Shown: positions 25,494 to 35,008 of the stretch, piece after piece | Layout: the number at the start of each line of letters is the position of its first letter | How positions within the stretch are numbered: the stretch's first letter is position 1 | Source of the DNA: Pararhodobacter sp. CCB-MM2 | Lineage (GTDB): Bacteria; Pseudomonadota; Alphaproteobacteria; Rhodobacterales; Rhodobacteraceae | DNA: 64,000 nucleotides | Reading direction: 5' to 3' | Assembly: GCF_001691415.1 (NCBI RefSeq) | Contig: NZ_LRRR01000001.1 | Span: 1-64,000 of the forward strand | The notes under the pieces: generated by a model | Databases searched by the model: none | What the model saw: the letters and a program-made list of their open reading frames with translations, nothing else | What the model was told of the DNA's origin: nothing | Program-made: the position numbers and the translations under genes

Positions 25494-26201
25494 ATGGACC
25501 GGCCCGTTTTCCGCACCGAAGGCATCACACGGCTCTACCGCACCGGCGCGGTCGAGGTGCAGGCGCTGCGCGGCGTGGACCTCTCGCTGACCGAGGGGGA
25601 GCTGGTCGTGCTGCTGGGGGCCTCGGGCTCGGGCAAGTCGACGCTCTTGAACATCCTCGGCGGTCTGGATCAACCGACGGCGGGGCGGGTGTTCTTTCGC
25701 GACACGGAACTCACCCGGGTCTCGGACCGGGCGCTGACCGCCTTTCGGCGCGATCATGTCGGCTTCGTCTTCCAGTTCTACAACCTCGTCCCCAGCCTGA
25801 CCGCGCGCGAGAATGTCGCGCTGGTGACCGAGATCGCCCGCCACCCGATGCGCCCCGAGGAGGCGCTGGAGCGGGTCGGCCTCTCGGCGCGGATGGACCA
25901 TTTCCCGGCCGAACTCTCGGGCGGCGAGCAGCAGCGCGTCGCCATCGCCCGCGCCATCGCCAAGCGGCCGGATGTGCTGCTCTGTGACGAACCCACGGGG
26001 GCCCTGGACAGCGCGACCGGGGTGCAGGTGTTGGAGGCCCTGACCGCGGTGAACGCGGATCTGGGGACGGCGACGGTGATGGTGACCCACAACGCCGCGA
26101 TAAGGCAGATCGCGCATCGCGTTGTGCGGATGGGCGACGGGCAGATCAAGGCTGATGAGCGCAACGCCACCCGCCTCGCACCGCATGAGGTGACGTGGTG
26201 A
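25494..26201 (+). CDS. ABC exporter ATPase (MacB/LolD type)
   Basis: A 235-residue ATPase of the MacB/LolD class. Walker [13 protein letters not shown] is near residue 43, the class motif [18 protein letters not shown] follows, then the signature [14 protein letters not shown] and Walker [13 protein letters not shown]. It powers the adjacent FtsX-like permease. The ATG at 25494 has no clear ribosome site, consistent with a leaderless transcript from the FNR-like box. It overlaps the permease gene by 4 bp. Confidence 0.93.
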   Translation: MDRPVFRTEGITRLYRTGAVEVQALRGVDLSLTEGELVVLLGASGSGKSTLLNILGGLDQPTAGRVFFRDTELTRVSDRALTAFRRDHVGFVFQFYNLVPSLTARENVALVTEIARHPMRPEEALERVGLSARMDHFPAELSGGEQQRVAIARAIAKRPDVLLCDEPTGALDSATGVQVLEALTAVNADLGTATVMVTHNAAIRQIAHRVVRMGDGQIKADERNATRLAPHEVTW

Positions 26202-28552
26202 GGGCCCTGAACCGCAAGCTCATGCGCGATCTGCGCAGGCTCTGGGCGCAGGCCTTTGCCATCGCGGCGGTGCTGGCCTGCGGGATCATGATGCTGGTCG
26301 GCATGCAGATGACGCAGGCCACCCTGTCCGGCACGCAGGCCGCCTATTACGACCGCTACCGCTTTGCCGATGTCTTCGCCGCGATGACCCGCGCGCCGCG
26401 CAGCGTGGTGGCCGAGGCCGCGCGGATCGAGGGCGTCGCGCTGGCCGAGGGGCGGATCGGCTTTCAGGCGGTGCTCGACATCGAGGGGCTGACCCAGCCG
26501 GCGACCGGGCGGGTGGTCTCGCTGCCCGAGGGCGGGGCGCAGCTGAACCTGCCCCTGCTGCGGCGCGGCCGGATGCCGGAACGCACAGGCGAGGTGGCGG
26601 TGAACGAGCCCTTCGGCGAGGCGAATGGCCTGCTGCCCGGGAGCCGTTTCCGCGCGCTTCTGAACGGGCGGCTGCAGGAATTGACGGTCACCGGCTGGGT
26701 CCTCTCGCCCGAATTCGTCTACACCATCGCCCCCGGCGCGATGATGCCCGACGACCGGCGCTATGGCGTGCTCTGGCTGCCCGAACCCGCGGCCGAGGCG
26801 GCGATGGACATGGGCGGCGCCATCAACGAGATCGCCCTGCGCCTGACCCGCGAGGCCGATGAGCGCGCGGTGATCGAGGCCTTGGACGACCTCCTCGATC
26901 CCTATGGCGGCACCGGGGCCTATGGCCGCGACCGGCAGCAATCGCATGCCTTCCTCGATGGCGAGATGCAGCAGCTGGGCGTGCTGGCACGCTTCCTGCC
27001 GCCGGTCTTCCTGCTGGTCGCGATGTTCCTCGTGAACATGGTGCTGGGGCGGCTGATCAAGCTGGAGCGCACGCAGATCGGCCTTCTGAAGGCCATAGGC
27101 TATTCGACGCAGACCATCGCCGCGCATTACCTGAAACTCGCGATGCTCATCGGGCTGATCGGCGCCGGGCTGGGCGTGGCCTTGGGGCAATGGATGGGCA
27201 GCGGGATGATCGCCAGCTACCGCGACTATTTCCGCTTCCCGGTCTATCTGCGCGACCCGGCGACCGGGGTGATGGTGCTGGCGGCGGCGCTGGGCATGGC
27301 GACGGCGCTCATCGGCGGCGCGGGAGCGGTGCGCGCCTCGGTCCTGCTGCCTCCGGCCGAGGCCATGTCGCCGCCCGCCCCGCCCGCCTTCTCACGCGGG
27401 TGGCTGGACTGGGCCGTCGGCGCCTTCCACCTGCGCCAGACGACGATGATGATCCTGCGCTCGATCCTGCGCTGGCCGGGGCGGGCGGCGATCACGCTGT
27501 TCGGCGTCACGGCCTCGGTCGCGCTGCTGGTTGCGAGCTATTTCATGTTCGACGCCGTGGACCTGATGGCCGACACGCTGTTCACGCGCGGCAATCGCCA
27601 GACGGTCACGCTGGTCCTTGCGTCCTCGCAACCCGAAAGCGCGGTGCAGGATGCGCTCAGCCTGCCCGGCGTGCGGCAGGCCGAGGGCGCCTATTCCCTG
27701 CCCGTCCGGCTGGTGCTGGGCCACCGGTCGCGCCTCAGCGCCGTGACCGCGCATGTCGAGGGCGAGACGCTCTCGCGGCTCCTTGACGACAATGGCGATG
27801 CGGTCGCGCTGCCCTCGGAAGGGCTCGTGCTGCCCGAACGGCTGGCCGAGGCCCTAGGCGCCCGGATCGGCGACCTTCTGCGGATCGAGATGCTGGCCCC
27901 GCCGCGGGAGGTGCTGGAGCTGCCCGTCGCCGCGGTGATCGCGCAGGGCATGGGACAGGAGGCGCATCTGCGCGCCGAGGCCCTGTTCGCCGCGATGCGG
28001 ATCGTGCCGCAGGTCAACCGCATCCACCTCTTGGCCGATCCCGCCCGGCGCGCCGATCTGGATGCCGCGATCAAGGAGACCCCGGCCATCGCCGGCCTCA
28101 CCGACTGGTCCGAGACCCGCGCGCAATTCGACGCGACCCTGCGCGAGAACATGTCGGTGATGCTGACGATCCAGACCCTCGTCGGGCTGATGACGGCCTT
28201 GGGCGTGGTCTACAACGCCGCCCGCATTCAGGTCAGCGAGCGCAGCCACGAGTTGGCAAGCCTGCGCGTCCTCGGCTTCTCGCGCTGGGAGGTGGGCTAT
28301 GTGCTGGTCGGCGAGATCATGCTGCTGACGCTGATCGCCATCCCGATGGGGTGGCTCGCGGGCTACGGGCTGGCGGCGGGGCTGGTGCAGGCGATGGCGA
28401 CGGACCTCGTGGCAATCCCCTTCACCATCACGCGCCGCACCTATGCGCTGGCGGCGCTGGCGGTTTTCGCGGCCTCGCTGGGGGCGGTTCTGTTGGTGCG
28501 CCGGCGGCTCGACCGGGTCGAGCTGGCGACGGCGCTGAAGGCACGGGAATAG
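26198..28552 (+). CDS. FtsX-like ABC exporter permease
   Basis: A 784-residue permease with two FtsX/MacB-type modules. The first helix is near residues 17-37. Helix groups follow near 265-375 ([19 protein letters not shown]) and again near 660-780 at the C-terminus, with large periplasmic domains between. The start is GTG at 26198 overlapping the ATPase stop (GTGA); a GTG one codon earlier is also possible. With the ATPase and the periplasmic adaptor downstream it forms a three-part exporter, of which no outer-membrane channel gene is visible here. The cargo is unknown. Confidence 0.9.
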   Translation: MRALNRKLMRDLRRLWAQAFAIAAVLACGIMMLVGMQMTQATLSGTQAAYYDRYRFADVFAAMTRAPRSVVAEAARIEGVALAEGRIGFQAVLDIEGLTQPATGRVVSLPEGGAQLNLPLLRRGRMPERTGEVAVNEPFGEANGLLPGSRFRALLNGRLQELTVTGWVLSPEFVYTIAPGAMMPDDRRYGVLWLPEPAAEAAMDMGGAINEIALRLTREADERAVIEALDDLLDPYGGTGAYGRDRQQSHAFLDGEMQQLGVLARFLPPVFLLVAMFLVNMVLGRLIKLERTQIGLLKAIGYSTQTIAAHYLKLAMLIGLIGAGLGVALGQWMGSGMIASYRDYFRFPVYLRDPATGVMVLAAALGMATALIGGAGAVRASVLLPPAEAMSPPAPPAFSRGWLDWAVGAFHLRQTTMMILRSILRWPGRAAITLFGVTASVALLVASYFMFDAVDLMADTLFTRGNRQTVTLVLASSQPESAVQDALSLPGVRQAEGAYSLPVRLVLGHRSRLSAVTAHVEGETLSRLLDDNGDAVALPSEGLVLPERLAEALGARIGDLLRIEMLAPPREVLELPVAAVIAQGMGQEAHLRAEALFAAMRIVPQVNRIHLLADPARRADLDAAIKETPAIAGLTDWSETRAQFDATLRENMSVMLTIQTLVGLMTALGVVYNAARIQVSERSHELASLRVLGFSRWEVGYVLVGEIMLLTLIAIPMGWLAGYGLAAGLVQAMATDLVAIPFTITRRTYALAALAVFAASLGAVLLVRRRLDRVELATALKARE

Positions 28553-28561
28553 GAGTTGGGC

Positions 28562-29755
28562 ATGGGCTGGACCCGAAGGATCGGCATCGGCGCGGTGGGA
28601 TTGGGGCTGGCGGGGGCGCTGGTCTGGGCGCTCTGGCCGCAGCCCACGGCGGTGGACATGGCGGTGATCGCGCGCGGGGATCTGCAGGTCTCGGTCGCGG
28701 CCGAGGGCGTGACCCGCGTGCGCGAGCCCTATGCCGTCACCGCGCCCATCACCGGCATCGTCGAGCGCGCGCCCGTCGCGGTCGGCGACAGCGTGACGCG
28801 CGGCGAGACCACGATCGCGGTCATTCGTCCGGCCGAGCCTGCGCTGATGGACGCCCGGTCCCGCGCGCAGGCCGAGGCCGCCGTGCGCGAGGCCGAAGCC
28901 GCCTTGGCGCTGGCCGACACGAACCTGCGCCGCGCCCTGACCACGCTCACCCATGCACAAAGCGAACTGACCCGCGCCCGTGCCTTGGCCGCCGCCGGAA
29001 CAATCTCGCAACGCAGTCTGGAGGATGCCGAGAGCGCCTTCACCGAAGCCTCGCAGGCCTTGGCCGGCGCGCGCTCGGAACGTTCGCTGCAAGAGGCGAC
29101 CTTGGGCCGCGCGCAGGCGCAGCTGATCGCGCCCGACGGGGCTGAGGGCGTGACCAATGCCGTGCGGCTGACCGCGCCCATCTCGGGCACCGTGCTCTCG
29201 GTCGAAGACCCCTCCGCGCGGCTGGTGCAGGCCGGCGCGCCGCTGCTGTCCTTGGGCGATCTGCAGGATCTGGAGATCGAGATCGACCTCCTCTCCGCCG
29301 ATGCCGTGCAGGTGGCCGAGGGTGCCCGCGCGCAGGTCGAACGCTGGGGCGGCGAGGGCGTGCTTGAGGCCGTGGTGCGTCGCATCGACCCCGCCGCCTT
29401 TACCCGCATCTCGGCGCTGGGGATCGAGGAGCAACGCGTGCGCCTGCGGCTCGATTTCCTCACCCCGCCCGAGGGGCGCGAAGGTCTCGGCGACCGTTAC
29501 CGCGTCTTCGTCCGGGTGGTGACATGGGAAGGTGCCGACCGCCTGCTGGCGCCCGAGGCCGCGCTGTTCCGGCAGGGCGCGGGCTGGGCCGTGTTCCGCG
29601 TGACCGAGGGCCGCGCCGTGATCACCCCCGTCGAGACCGGCCGCCGCGCCGGGGGGCAGGTCGAGCTTCTGGGCGGCCTTCAGGCCGGCGACACTGTGGT
29701 TCTGTACCCGGCCTCGACCCTTGCGGATGGTGCGGCGGTGGTCGCCCGGCCCTGA
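28562..29755 (+). CDS. Periplasmic adaptor (HlyD/MacA family)
   Basis: A 397-residue membrane-fusion protein. One N-terminal membrane anchor (about residues 5-24) precedes a split biotinyl-lipoyl domain (VTAPITGIVERAPVAVGDSV and LTAPISGTVLSVEDPS) separated by a helical hairpin (about residues 90-180), then beta-barrel domains. The ATG at 28562 is chosen because AGGAG lies 6 bases upstream; a TTG 6 bases earlier is less likely. It lies 9 bp after the permease gene and completes the exporter. Confidence 0.92.
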   Translation: MGWTRRIGIGAVGLGLAGALVWALWPQPTAVDMAVIARGDLQVSVAAEGVTRVREPYAVTAPITGIVERAPVAVGDSVTRGETTIAVIRPAEPALMDARSRAQAEAAVREAEAALALADTNLRRALTTLTHAQSELTRARALAAAGTISQRSLEDAESAFTEASQALAGARSERSLQEATLGRAQAQLIAPDGAEGVTNAVRLTAPISGTVLSVEDPSARLVQAGAPLLSLGDLQDLEIEIDLLSADAVQVAEGARAQVERWGGEGVLEAVVRRIDPAAFTRISALGIEEQRVRLRLDFLTPPEGREGLGDRYRVFVRVVTWEGADRLLAPEAALFRQGAGWAVFRVTEGRAVITPVETGRRAGGQVELLGGLQAGDTVVLYPASTLADGAAVVARP

Positions 29756-29814
29756 GGCTTGCACCGCTGCGGGGGCGGGCGTAGCAAGGCGCGAACACTT
29801 GCCGGATCAACCCG

Positions 29815-30711
29815 ATGGAACTCTGGGTCCTCGTCACCCTCGCCGCCGCCGCCGTGCAGACCCTGCGCTTCATGCTGCAAAAGCGGCTGAAGGGGCTGGG
29901 GCTGTCGACGGGCGGCGCGACCTTCTCGCGCTTCCTCTTTGCGGCGCCCTTGGCCTCCATAGGCCTCGCCGCGCTGCTCCTCTGGCATGACGCGCCCTTC
30001 CCCGCCCTCTCGGTTCGGTTCTGGGCCTTCGCCGTGGCGGGTGGCCTCGCGCAGATCGTCGCGACCTTCTGCACCGTCGCGCTGTTCTCTGAGCGCAGCT
30101 TCGCCGTCGGCATCGCCTTCACCAAGACCGAGACCGTGCAGGTCGCCGTCTTCTCGGCGTTGGTCTTGGGCGAGGCCGTCTCGGCCCCCGGTCTGGCGGC
30201 AATCCTGACCGGAACCTTGGGCGTGCTGCTGCTGTCCCGCCCGCCGCAGGGCTGGCGGCAAGGCAAAATCCTGAACCGCGCGACGCTTCTGGGCATCGCC
30301 GCGGGCGCGCTGTTCGGCGTCTCGGCCATCGGCTACCGCGGCGCGACGCTGGAAATCGCCCACCCGGACCCGCTGCTGCGTGCCACGGCAGCGCTGGCCA
30401 TGGTCACCCTGTTCCAGGCCCTCGCCATGGGCCTCTGGCTCCGGCTGCGCGAGCCGGGCGAGGTCACGCGGGTCGCGCGCAAATGGCAGGCGACCGCGCC
30501 GGTGGGGGTGACGGGCGTGCTGGGCAGCTTGGGCTGGTTCACCGCCTTCGCCCTGCAGAACGCGGCCTATGTGCGTAGCCTCGGGCAGGTCGAGCTGATC
30601 TTCTCGATCCTCGCCTCGGCTTTGGTGTTCCGCGAGAAGCCGGGCCGCTGGGAGATCGCCGGCATGGCGCTGCTGGCCCTGTCGATCGTCGCGCTGGTCT
30701 GGTTGGCGTAA
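29815..30711 (+). CDS. EamA/DMT-family transporter
   Basis: A 298-residue membrane protein with ten predicted helices in two EamA repeats, for example VFSALVLGEAVSAPGLAAILTGTLGVLLL in the first and a C-terminal VELIFSILASALVFREKPGRWEIAG in the second. These proteins export metabolites such as amino acids or cofactors; the substrate is not evident. It is 59 bp from the adaptor gene and nearly touches the convergent lipoprotein gene (4 bp). Confidence 0.88.
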   Translation: MELWVLVTLAAAAVQTLRFMLQKRLKGLGLSTGGATFSRFLFAAPLASIGLAALLLWHDAPFPALSVRFWAFAVAGGLAQIVATFCTVALFSERSFAVGIAFTKTETVQVAVFSALVLGEAVSAPGLAAILTGTLGVLLLSRPPQGWRQGKILNRATLLGIAAGALFGVSAIGYRGATLEIAHPDPLLRATAALAMVTLFQALAMGLWLRLREPGEVTRVARKWQATAPVGVTGVLGSLGWFTAFALQNAAYVRSLGQVELIFSILASALVFREKPGRWEIAGMALLALSIVALVWLA

Positions 30712-30715
30712 CGCC

Positions 30716-31330
30716 TCAGCCCGCCGCGTTCGCCGCCCGCATGCGCATGACGAAACCGCGCAGAATGGACAGGCCGCTCTCGCGCTCGAACGGATGATCG
30801 GCCGCGGCGAGGACCGAGAGCGTGACGATCCGTCCCGCCACCGGCAGGATCGCCCGCCAATAGGTCTCGTCAAAGGCGCGCGGGTTGCCGCTGTCGCGGA
30901 TCAACAGCCAGATCGCCCCCTCGGCATAGGTCGATTCCAGCACCTCGACATCGCCGGGATCGCCCGACCGGCTGAGCTGCGCGCGCCCCGGCGCGGTGCC
31001 GAGGAAACCGGTGAGGCGGCGGAAAGTGTCGGGGCTGCCGTCCGTCTCCAGCGCCGTGACCGTGGCGCTGAGGACCGGCGCGGGCCGCATGGTCATGCGG
31101 CAGCGCACCAGCAGAACGAAGGCTTCGAGGTCGCTCTCGCGCGTGGCCTCGACATCGACGCAATAGCCCGCGGGCCCGGCCACCGAGACATCGTCGCGCA
31201 GGACCTGCACCTCGGTCGGACCGGCGGCGGGAAGCAGGACGCGTTGCGCCGCCTCGGTCAGCGGTGCAGTCTCAAAGCAGGCGGACAGGGGCAGGACCAA
31301 GGCCATCACCAGCGCCCTCCATGTCACCAT
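30716..31330 (-). CDS. Putative lipoprotein of unknown function
   Basis: A 204-residue protein beginning MVTWRALVMALVLPLSACFE, a lipoprotein signal with lipobox LSAC. The mature part has conserved-looking segments such as ESTYAEGAIWLLIRDSG and DETYWRAILPVAGRIVTLSVLAA, typical of a small periplasmic beta-rich domain. I recognise no named family. The ATG at 31330 is chosen because it places the lipobox correctly; a start 57 bases upstream would bury it. Confidence 0.7.
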   Translation of the reverse strand: MVTWRALVMALVLPLSACFETAPLTEAAQRVLLPAAGPTEVQVLRDDVSVAGPAGYCVDVEATRESDLEAFVLLVRCRMTMRPAPVLSATVTALETDGSPDTFRRLTGFLGTAPGRAQLSRSGDPGDVEVLESTYAEGAIWLLIRDSGNPRAFDETYWRAILPVAGRIVTLSVLAAADHPFERESGLSILRGFVMRMRAANAAG

Positions 31331-31615
31331 GCCACGCGGCCCGGCAGGGGCGGACCGCGATGCGGCAGGGAGAGGGGCTGAAAACATGACGTCCTGAACA
31401 TGACCGCGAGGGATATATGAGGGTTAAAGAATGCGTCCCGGTCCGGCAAGGGCAGTCTGCCCCCGCACCGCCGCCAAGGGGGGCCGTCGGCGGGAACGTG
31501 ATCAAGCAGGCAAGGGCCGGGCGGGCGTTTGGCCGCTGCAACCTGTCGCAGGCCCGGCCCCTTGCAGGGATCCCCCGTGGCGTCGCAGGCTGGCGCGATC
31601 GTTCCCGGAGGTGCC

Positions 31616-31837
31616 ATGTCCCTGATCGACCGCCTGCCGCTTGGCCTGTTGCTGATCGCGGCGCTGACACTGGGCCTTGCGCCCTTCGCGCCCCAGCCGC
31701 ATGTCTGGGAGAAGCTGACGATGCTGGCGTCGGGCACGCTGACCCGGCCGATCGACCTGTTCGACCTTGCACTGCACGGCACACCTTGGCTTTTGCTGGC
31801 GCTGAAACTCGCCCGCATGGCGCTGCGGCGCAACTGA
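31616..31837 (+). CDS. Small membrane protein (73 aa)
   Basis: A 73-residue protein with two hydrophobic stretches (PLGLLLIAALTLGLAPF and PWLLLALKLARMAL) flanking a conserved LTRPIDLFDLALHG segment. Homologous small proteins in this group are usually labelled RND transporter, but it is far too short to be one; at most it is an accessory peptide. The ATG at 31616 follows CGGAGG. It ends a few bases before the candidate arg promoter. Confidence 0.75.
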   Translation: MSLIDRLPLGLLLIAALTLGLAPFAPQPHVWEKLTMLASGTLTRPIDLFDLALHGTPWLLLALKLARMALRRN

Positions 31838-31841
31838 AGGC

Positions 31842-31870
31842 TCGACAAGAGCCCTGCCCCGCGCTATCGC
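31842..31870 (+). promoter_or_regulatory. Candidate sigma-70 promoter of the arg leader/argD
   Basis: TCGACA (31842-31847), a 17-bp spacer and TATCGC (31865-31870). The expected start point falls at or next to the ATG at 31878, which would make the leader peptide leaderless. Confidence 0.4.
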
Positions 31871-31877
31871 TGGCGCC

Positions 31878-31931
31878 ATGATCGACCAACGCACCCTTGC
31901 TCAGCTGCGACGCCGACGCCTTAACGCGTGA
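31878..31931 (+). CDS. Candidate arginine-rich leader peptide
   Basis: A 17-codon frame reading MIDQRTLAQLRRRRLNA, with a run of four arginine codons (CGA CGC CGA CGC at 31908-31919) plus one earlier arginine codon. CGA is a poorly used codon in this high-GC DNA, which would accentuate stalling. It lies 125 bp upstream of argD, directly after a promoter-like sequence, and is followed by two hairpins. This is the layout of an amino-acid-specific transcription attenuator. No ribosome site is visible, so translation would have to be leaderless. The case is inference from layout. Confidence 0.5.
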   Translation: MIDQRTLAQLRRRRLNA

Positions 31932-31940
31932 TCGATCCCG

Positions 31941-32033
31941 GCTGCCCGGAGGACAAGTCTTGGCAGCATCCCCTCCCCCTCTTCTGTCTTGGCCCGCATT
32001 GACTCGGCATCGCGCCGTTGGCACCAATGGGCC
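31941..32033 (+). promoter_or_regulatory. Candidate arginine attenuator hairpins
   Basis: Hairpin 1 pairs GCTGCC (31941-31946) with GGCAGC (31962-31967), plus an inner GAC/GTC. Hairpin 2 pairs GGCCC (31991-31995) with GGGCC (32029-32033), ATTG (31998-32001) with CAAT (32025-32028) and CGGC with GCCG, and is followed by TTCGCTTT. The octamer GTCTTGGC occurs twice (31957-31964 and 31986-31993). The second copy overlaps the left arm of hairpin 2, so the left arm of hairpin 1 could instead pair there and prevent terminator formation. Confidence 0.4.
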
Positions 32034-32056
32034 TTCGCTTTCAAAGGGCTTTTCCC

Positions 32057-33235
32057 ATGATCTCGACCGTTCTGCCCACCTATAACCGCTCCCCGCTCTC
32101 CTTCGTGAAGGGCGAAGGCTCGTGGCTGATCGAGGCGGACGGGCGCCGATTCCTCGACATGGGCGCGGGCATCGCCGTGAATGCGCTGGGCCATGCCGCG
32201 CCCGAGCTGGTGGCGACGCTGACCGAGCAGGCGCAGAACCTCTGGCATGTGTCGAACCTCTACAAGATCCCTCAGCAGCAGGCGCTGGCCGACATCCTCG
32301 TCGAGACCACTTTCGCGGACACGGTGTTCTTCACCAATTCGGGCACCGAGACCGCCGAGCTGGCGATCAAGATGGCGCGGAAATACCATTACGAGAAGGG
32401 CGCCCCGCGCGAGACCTTCCTGACCTTCGAGGGCGCCTTCCACGGCCGTTCGACCGCCGCGATCGCTGCCGCCGGGTCCGAGAAGATGGTCAAGGGCTTC
32501 GGTCCGCTGATGCCGGGCTTCAAGCAACTGCCCTGGGGCGACATGGCGGCGTTCGAGGCCGCGATGGACGAGAGCATCTGCGCCGTCATCGTCGAGCCCG
32601 TGCAGGGCGAGGGCGGCATCCGCCCGATGCCCGAGGAGCAACTGAAAGAACTGCGCGCGGCCTGCGACCGGGTCGGCGCGCTCTTGATTTTCGACGAGGT
32701 GCAATGCGGCGTCGGCCGGACCGGCAAGCTCTTCGCGCATGAATGGGCGGGCGTCACGCCGGACATCATGATGGTCGCCAAAGGCATCGGCGGTGGCTTC
32801 CCGTTGGGCGCCGTGCTGGCCACGGAAAACGCGGCCTCGGGCATGGTCGCAGGCACCCATGGCTCGACCTATGGCGGCAACCCGCTCGCCTGTGCCGTGG
32901 GCCTCAAGGTCATGCAGATCATCTCGGATCCCGCCTTCCTCGCCGAGGTCAGCCGCAAGGCGGGGCTCTTGCGCCAGAAGCTCGAAGGCCTCGTCGCCGC
33001 GCATCCCGACAGCTTCGAGGCCGTGCGCGGCTCGGGGCTGATGCTGGGGATCAAATGCAAGGCGCCGGCCGGTGATCTCGCCGTCGCCGGGCGCGACGCG
33101 GGCGTGCTGGTCGTGCCGGCCGCGGACAACGTGCTGCGCCTGCTGCCCGCGCTGAACATCCCCGACGAAGACATTGCCGAGGCCGTCAATCGCCTCGACG
33201 CCGCCGCCACCGCCACCGCCTTTGAGGCCAAGTGA
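32057..33235 (+). CDS. argD: Acetylornithine/succinyldiaminopimelate aminotransferase
   Basis: A 392-residue class III PLP aminotransferase. It converts N-acetylglutamate semialdehyde to N-acetylornithine in arginine synthesis. Seen are [16 protein letters not shown] near residue 94, [14 protein letters not shown], the cofactor Asp in [20 protein letters not shown] and the PLP lysine in [14 protein letters not shown]. The ATG at 32057 is preceded by an AAAGGG site; the earlier in-frame ATG at 32018 lies within the attenuator-like structure. argF follows after a repeat. Confidence 0.96.
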   Translation: MISTVLPTYNRSPLSFVKGEGSWLIEADGRRFLDMGAGIAVNALGHAAPELVATLTEQAQNLWHVSNLYKIPQQQALADILVETTFADTVFFTNSGTETAELAIKMARKYHYEKGAPRETFLTFEGAFHGRSTAAIAAAGSEKMVKGFGPLMPGFKQLPWGDMAAFEAAMDESICAVIVEPVQGEGGIRPMPEEQLKELRAACDRVGALLIFDEVQCGVGRTGKLFAHEWAGVTPDIMMVAKGIGGGFPLGAVLATENAASGMVAGTHGSTYGGNPLACAVGLKVMQIISDPAFLAEVSRKAGLLRQKLEGLVAAHPDSFEAVRGSGLMLGIKCKAPAGDLAVAGRDAGVLVVPAADNVLRLLPALNIPDEDIAEAVNRLDAAATATAFEAK

Positions 33236-33236
33236 T

Positions 33237-33297
33237 CCTCACCTTGTGACAAATACTCCGGGGGTGAGGCCAAAGGCCGAGGGGGCAGCGCCCCCTC
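33237..33297 (-). repeat. Dispersed extragenic repeat, copy D (inverted)
   Basis: Read on the minus strand it has a GGGGGC-nnn-GCCCCC hairpin, a TCGGCC-TTT-GGCCTC hairpin, then the core ACCCCCGGAGTATTTG with ACAAGGTGAGG. It lies wholly between argD and argF, starting one base after the argD stop. Confidence 0.85.
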
Positions 33298-33323
33298 CTC
33301 CGCCCCCCAGAAAGACCAGTCAG

Positions 33324-34250
33324 ATGAACCATTTCCTCGATATCCACACCACCGACGCCGCCGATCTGCGGGCAATCATCGATAACGCCGCCGCCATGAA
33401 GACTGCGCGCAAGGGCCGCTTCAAGGGCGAGCCTGATGACGAGCAGCCCCTGAAAGGCCGCATGGTCGCGCTGATCTTCGAGAAGCCCTCGACCCGGACC
33501 CGCGTCTCCTTCGACGTCGGCGCGCGCCAGATGGGCGGGCAGACGATGGTCCTGTCGGGCAGCGAGATGCAGCTCGGCCATGGCGAGACGATTGCCGACA
33601 CCGCCCGCGTGCTGTCGCGCTATGTCGACCTGATCATGCTGCGGACCTTCGAGGAAACGGTGATCCAGGAGATGGCGGAATATGCCTCGGTGCCGGTGAT
33701 CAACGGCCTGACGAACCGCACTCATCCCTGCCAGATCATGGCCGATATCCTCACCTACGAGGAACATCGCGGTCCGATCGCCGGCAAGAAGGTGGTCTGG
33801 GCGGGCGACGGCAACAATGTCTGCGCCTCGCTGCTGCACGCGGCCGGGCAGTTCGGCTTCGACTTCACCTTCACCGGCCCGCAGACGCTGGATCCCGAGA
33901 ATGAATGGGTCCGCTACGCGCGCGAGAAGGGTCGCGCGGTGACCATCGAGCGCGACGCGATGAAGGCCGTCGAGGGAGCGGATCTGGTGGTCACCGACAC
34001 TTGGGTGTCGATGCATGACAGCCAGTCCACCAAGGAGCGCCGCCACAACCAGCTGCGCCCCTATCAGGTGAACGAGCGCCTGATGGAAGCGGCGAAGCCC
34101 GACGCGCTGTTCATGCATTGCCTGCCCGCGCATCGCGAGGAGGAAGTGACCTCGGCGGTGATGGACGGCGCGCAATCGGTGATCTGGGATGAGGCCGAGA
34201 ACCGCCTGCACGCGCAGAAGGCGGTGATGCGCTGGTGCCTCGGGGTGTGA
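33324..34250 (+). CDS. argF: Ornithine carbamoyltransferase
   Basis: A 308-residue enzyme making citrulline from ornithine and carbamoyl phosphate. Signature motifs are [15 protein letters not shown] (carbamoyl-phosphate site, near residue 52), [39 protein letters not shown] and FMHCLPAHR near residue 265. The ATG at 33324 gives the normal length; the longer upstream frame is a proline-rich readthrough of the repeat. It is probably co-transcribed with argD. Confidence 0.97.
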   Translation: MNHFLDIHTTDAADLRAIIDNAAAMKTARKGRFKGEPDDEQPLKGRMVALIFEKPSTRTRVSFDVGARQMGGQTMVLSGSEMQLGHGETIADTARVLSRYVDLIMLRTFEETVIQEMAEYASVPVINGLTNRTHPCQIMADILTYEEHRGPIAGKKVVWAGDGNNVCASLLHAAGQFGFDFTFTGPQTLDPENEWVRYAREKGRAVTIERDAMKAVEGADLVVTDTWVSMHDSQSTKERRHNQLRPYQVNERLMEAAKPDALFMHCLPAHREEEVTSAVMDGAQSVIWDEAENRLHAQKAVMRWCLGV

Positions 34251-34256
34251 GCCCTG

Positions 34257-34406
34257 TGTCGGGCGGGGCTCCCGCCCGTCGCCTTCGGACCTGACGGTCC
34301 TTTGTCTCCCGTTGGGGATAGCGGGGCTGCCGCCCCGCACCCCGCTTCAAGGGGACTTTGCGTCCCCTTGAAAATCCCCTGCAGGATATTTGAGGAACGA
34401 AGATGA
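34257..34406 (+). repeat. Dispersed extragenic repeat, copy E, with hairpin cluster
   Basis: Four perfect hairpins are followed by a core. They are GGGCGGG-GCT-CCCGCCC (34261-34277), GGACC-TGAC-GGTCC (34287-34300), GCGGGGC-TGCC-GCCCCGC (34321-34338) and an 11-bp TTCAAGGGGAC/GTCCCCTTGAA (34346-34372). The core at 34376-34406 reads CCCCTGCAGGATATTTG then GGAACGAAGATGA. The ATG of that core is the start codon of the next gene. Confidence 0.8.
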
Positions 34407-34936
34407 ACAGGACCGCGCTTTTGATCATCGATATGCAGGCGGAGATGCAGCACCGGCTGGATGCCGGGCGGGATTGCGTCAATCCGGGTGCGGGTGAGGT
34501 TTTGGCGGGGTTGGTGGCGGTGTGTCGGGAGCGGGCGCTGCCAGTCCTGCATGTGCGCCACCGGACGGAGAGCGAAGCGTTTCATCCGACGAGCCCCGGC
34601 TTCCCGGCCATGGCCTGCGCCGAAGCCGCGCCGGGCGAGGCGATCTTCGTGAAGACCACGTCTTCGGCCTTTGCCTCGACCGATCTGGAGACGCATCTGC
34701 GCGCGGAAGGGATCACCCGGCTGGTGATCACCGGGGCGGTGGCGGGGTTCTGCGTGAACTCAACCACTCGCGCGGCGAAGGATCTGGGCTTCGACTGCCT
34801 TGTCGTGCGCGATGCGGTGATCGGCTTCGACCTGCCCTCGATGCCTGCCCGCCCCCTGTTCGACGCGACCATGGCGCTGCTCGACGGGGACTTTGCCCGG
34901 GTCATGGATGCCGCCGAGGTGATCGACGCCTTGTGA
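34403..34936 (+). CDS. Isochorismatase-family cysteine hydrolase
   Basis: A 177-residue amidohydrolase-like protein. The catalytic triad is visible as Asp in LLIIDMQAEMQ (residue 10), Lys in FVKTTSSAF near residue 83, and Cys in VAGFCVNSTTRAA near residue 117. Family members hydrolyse amides or ureides; the substrate is unknown. The start ATG is contributed by the end of a dispersed repeat, whose GGAACGA supplies the only ribosome-site-like sequence. The protein is otherwise of normal length. Confidence 0.88.
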   Translation: MNRTALLIIDMQAEMQHRLDAGRDCVNPGAGEVLAGLVAVCRERALPVLHVRHRTESEAFHPTSPGFPAMACAEAAPGEAIFVKTTSSAFASTDLETHLRAEGITRLVITGAVAGFCVNSTTRAAKDLGFDCLVVRDAVIGFDLPSMPARPLFDATMALLDGDFARVMDAAEVIDAL

Positions 34937-35008
34937 AGGGGGTTTGAACCCGGCGGCGATCCGGCCCATGTTAGCCGGGACAGATTTGCCGCAGAAGGCC
35001 CCTTCCCG

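Noticed and set aside
31616..31837. RND transporter
   Set aside because: The label is often applied to this small protein, but 73 residues with two helices cannot be an RND pump.
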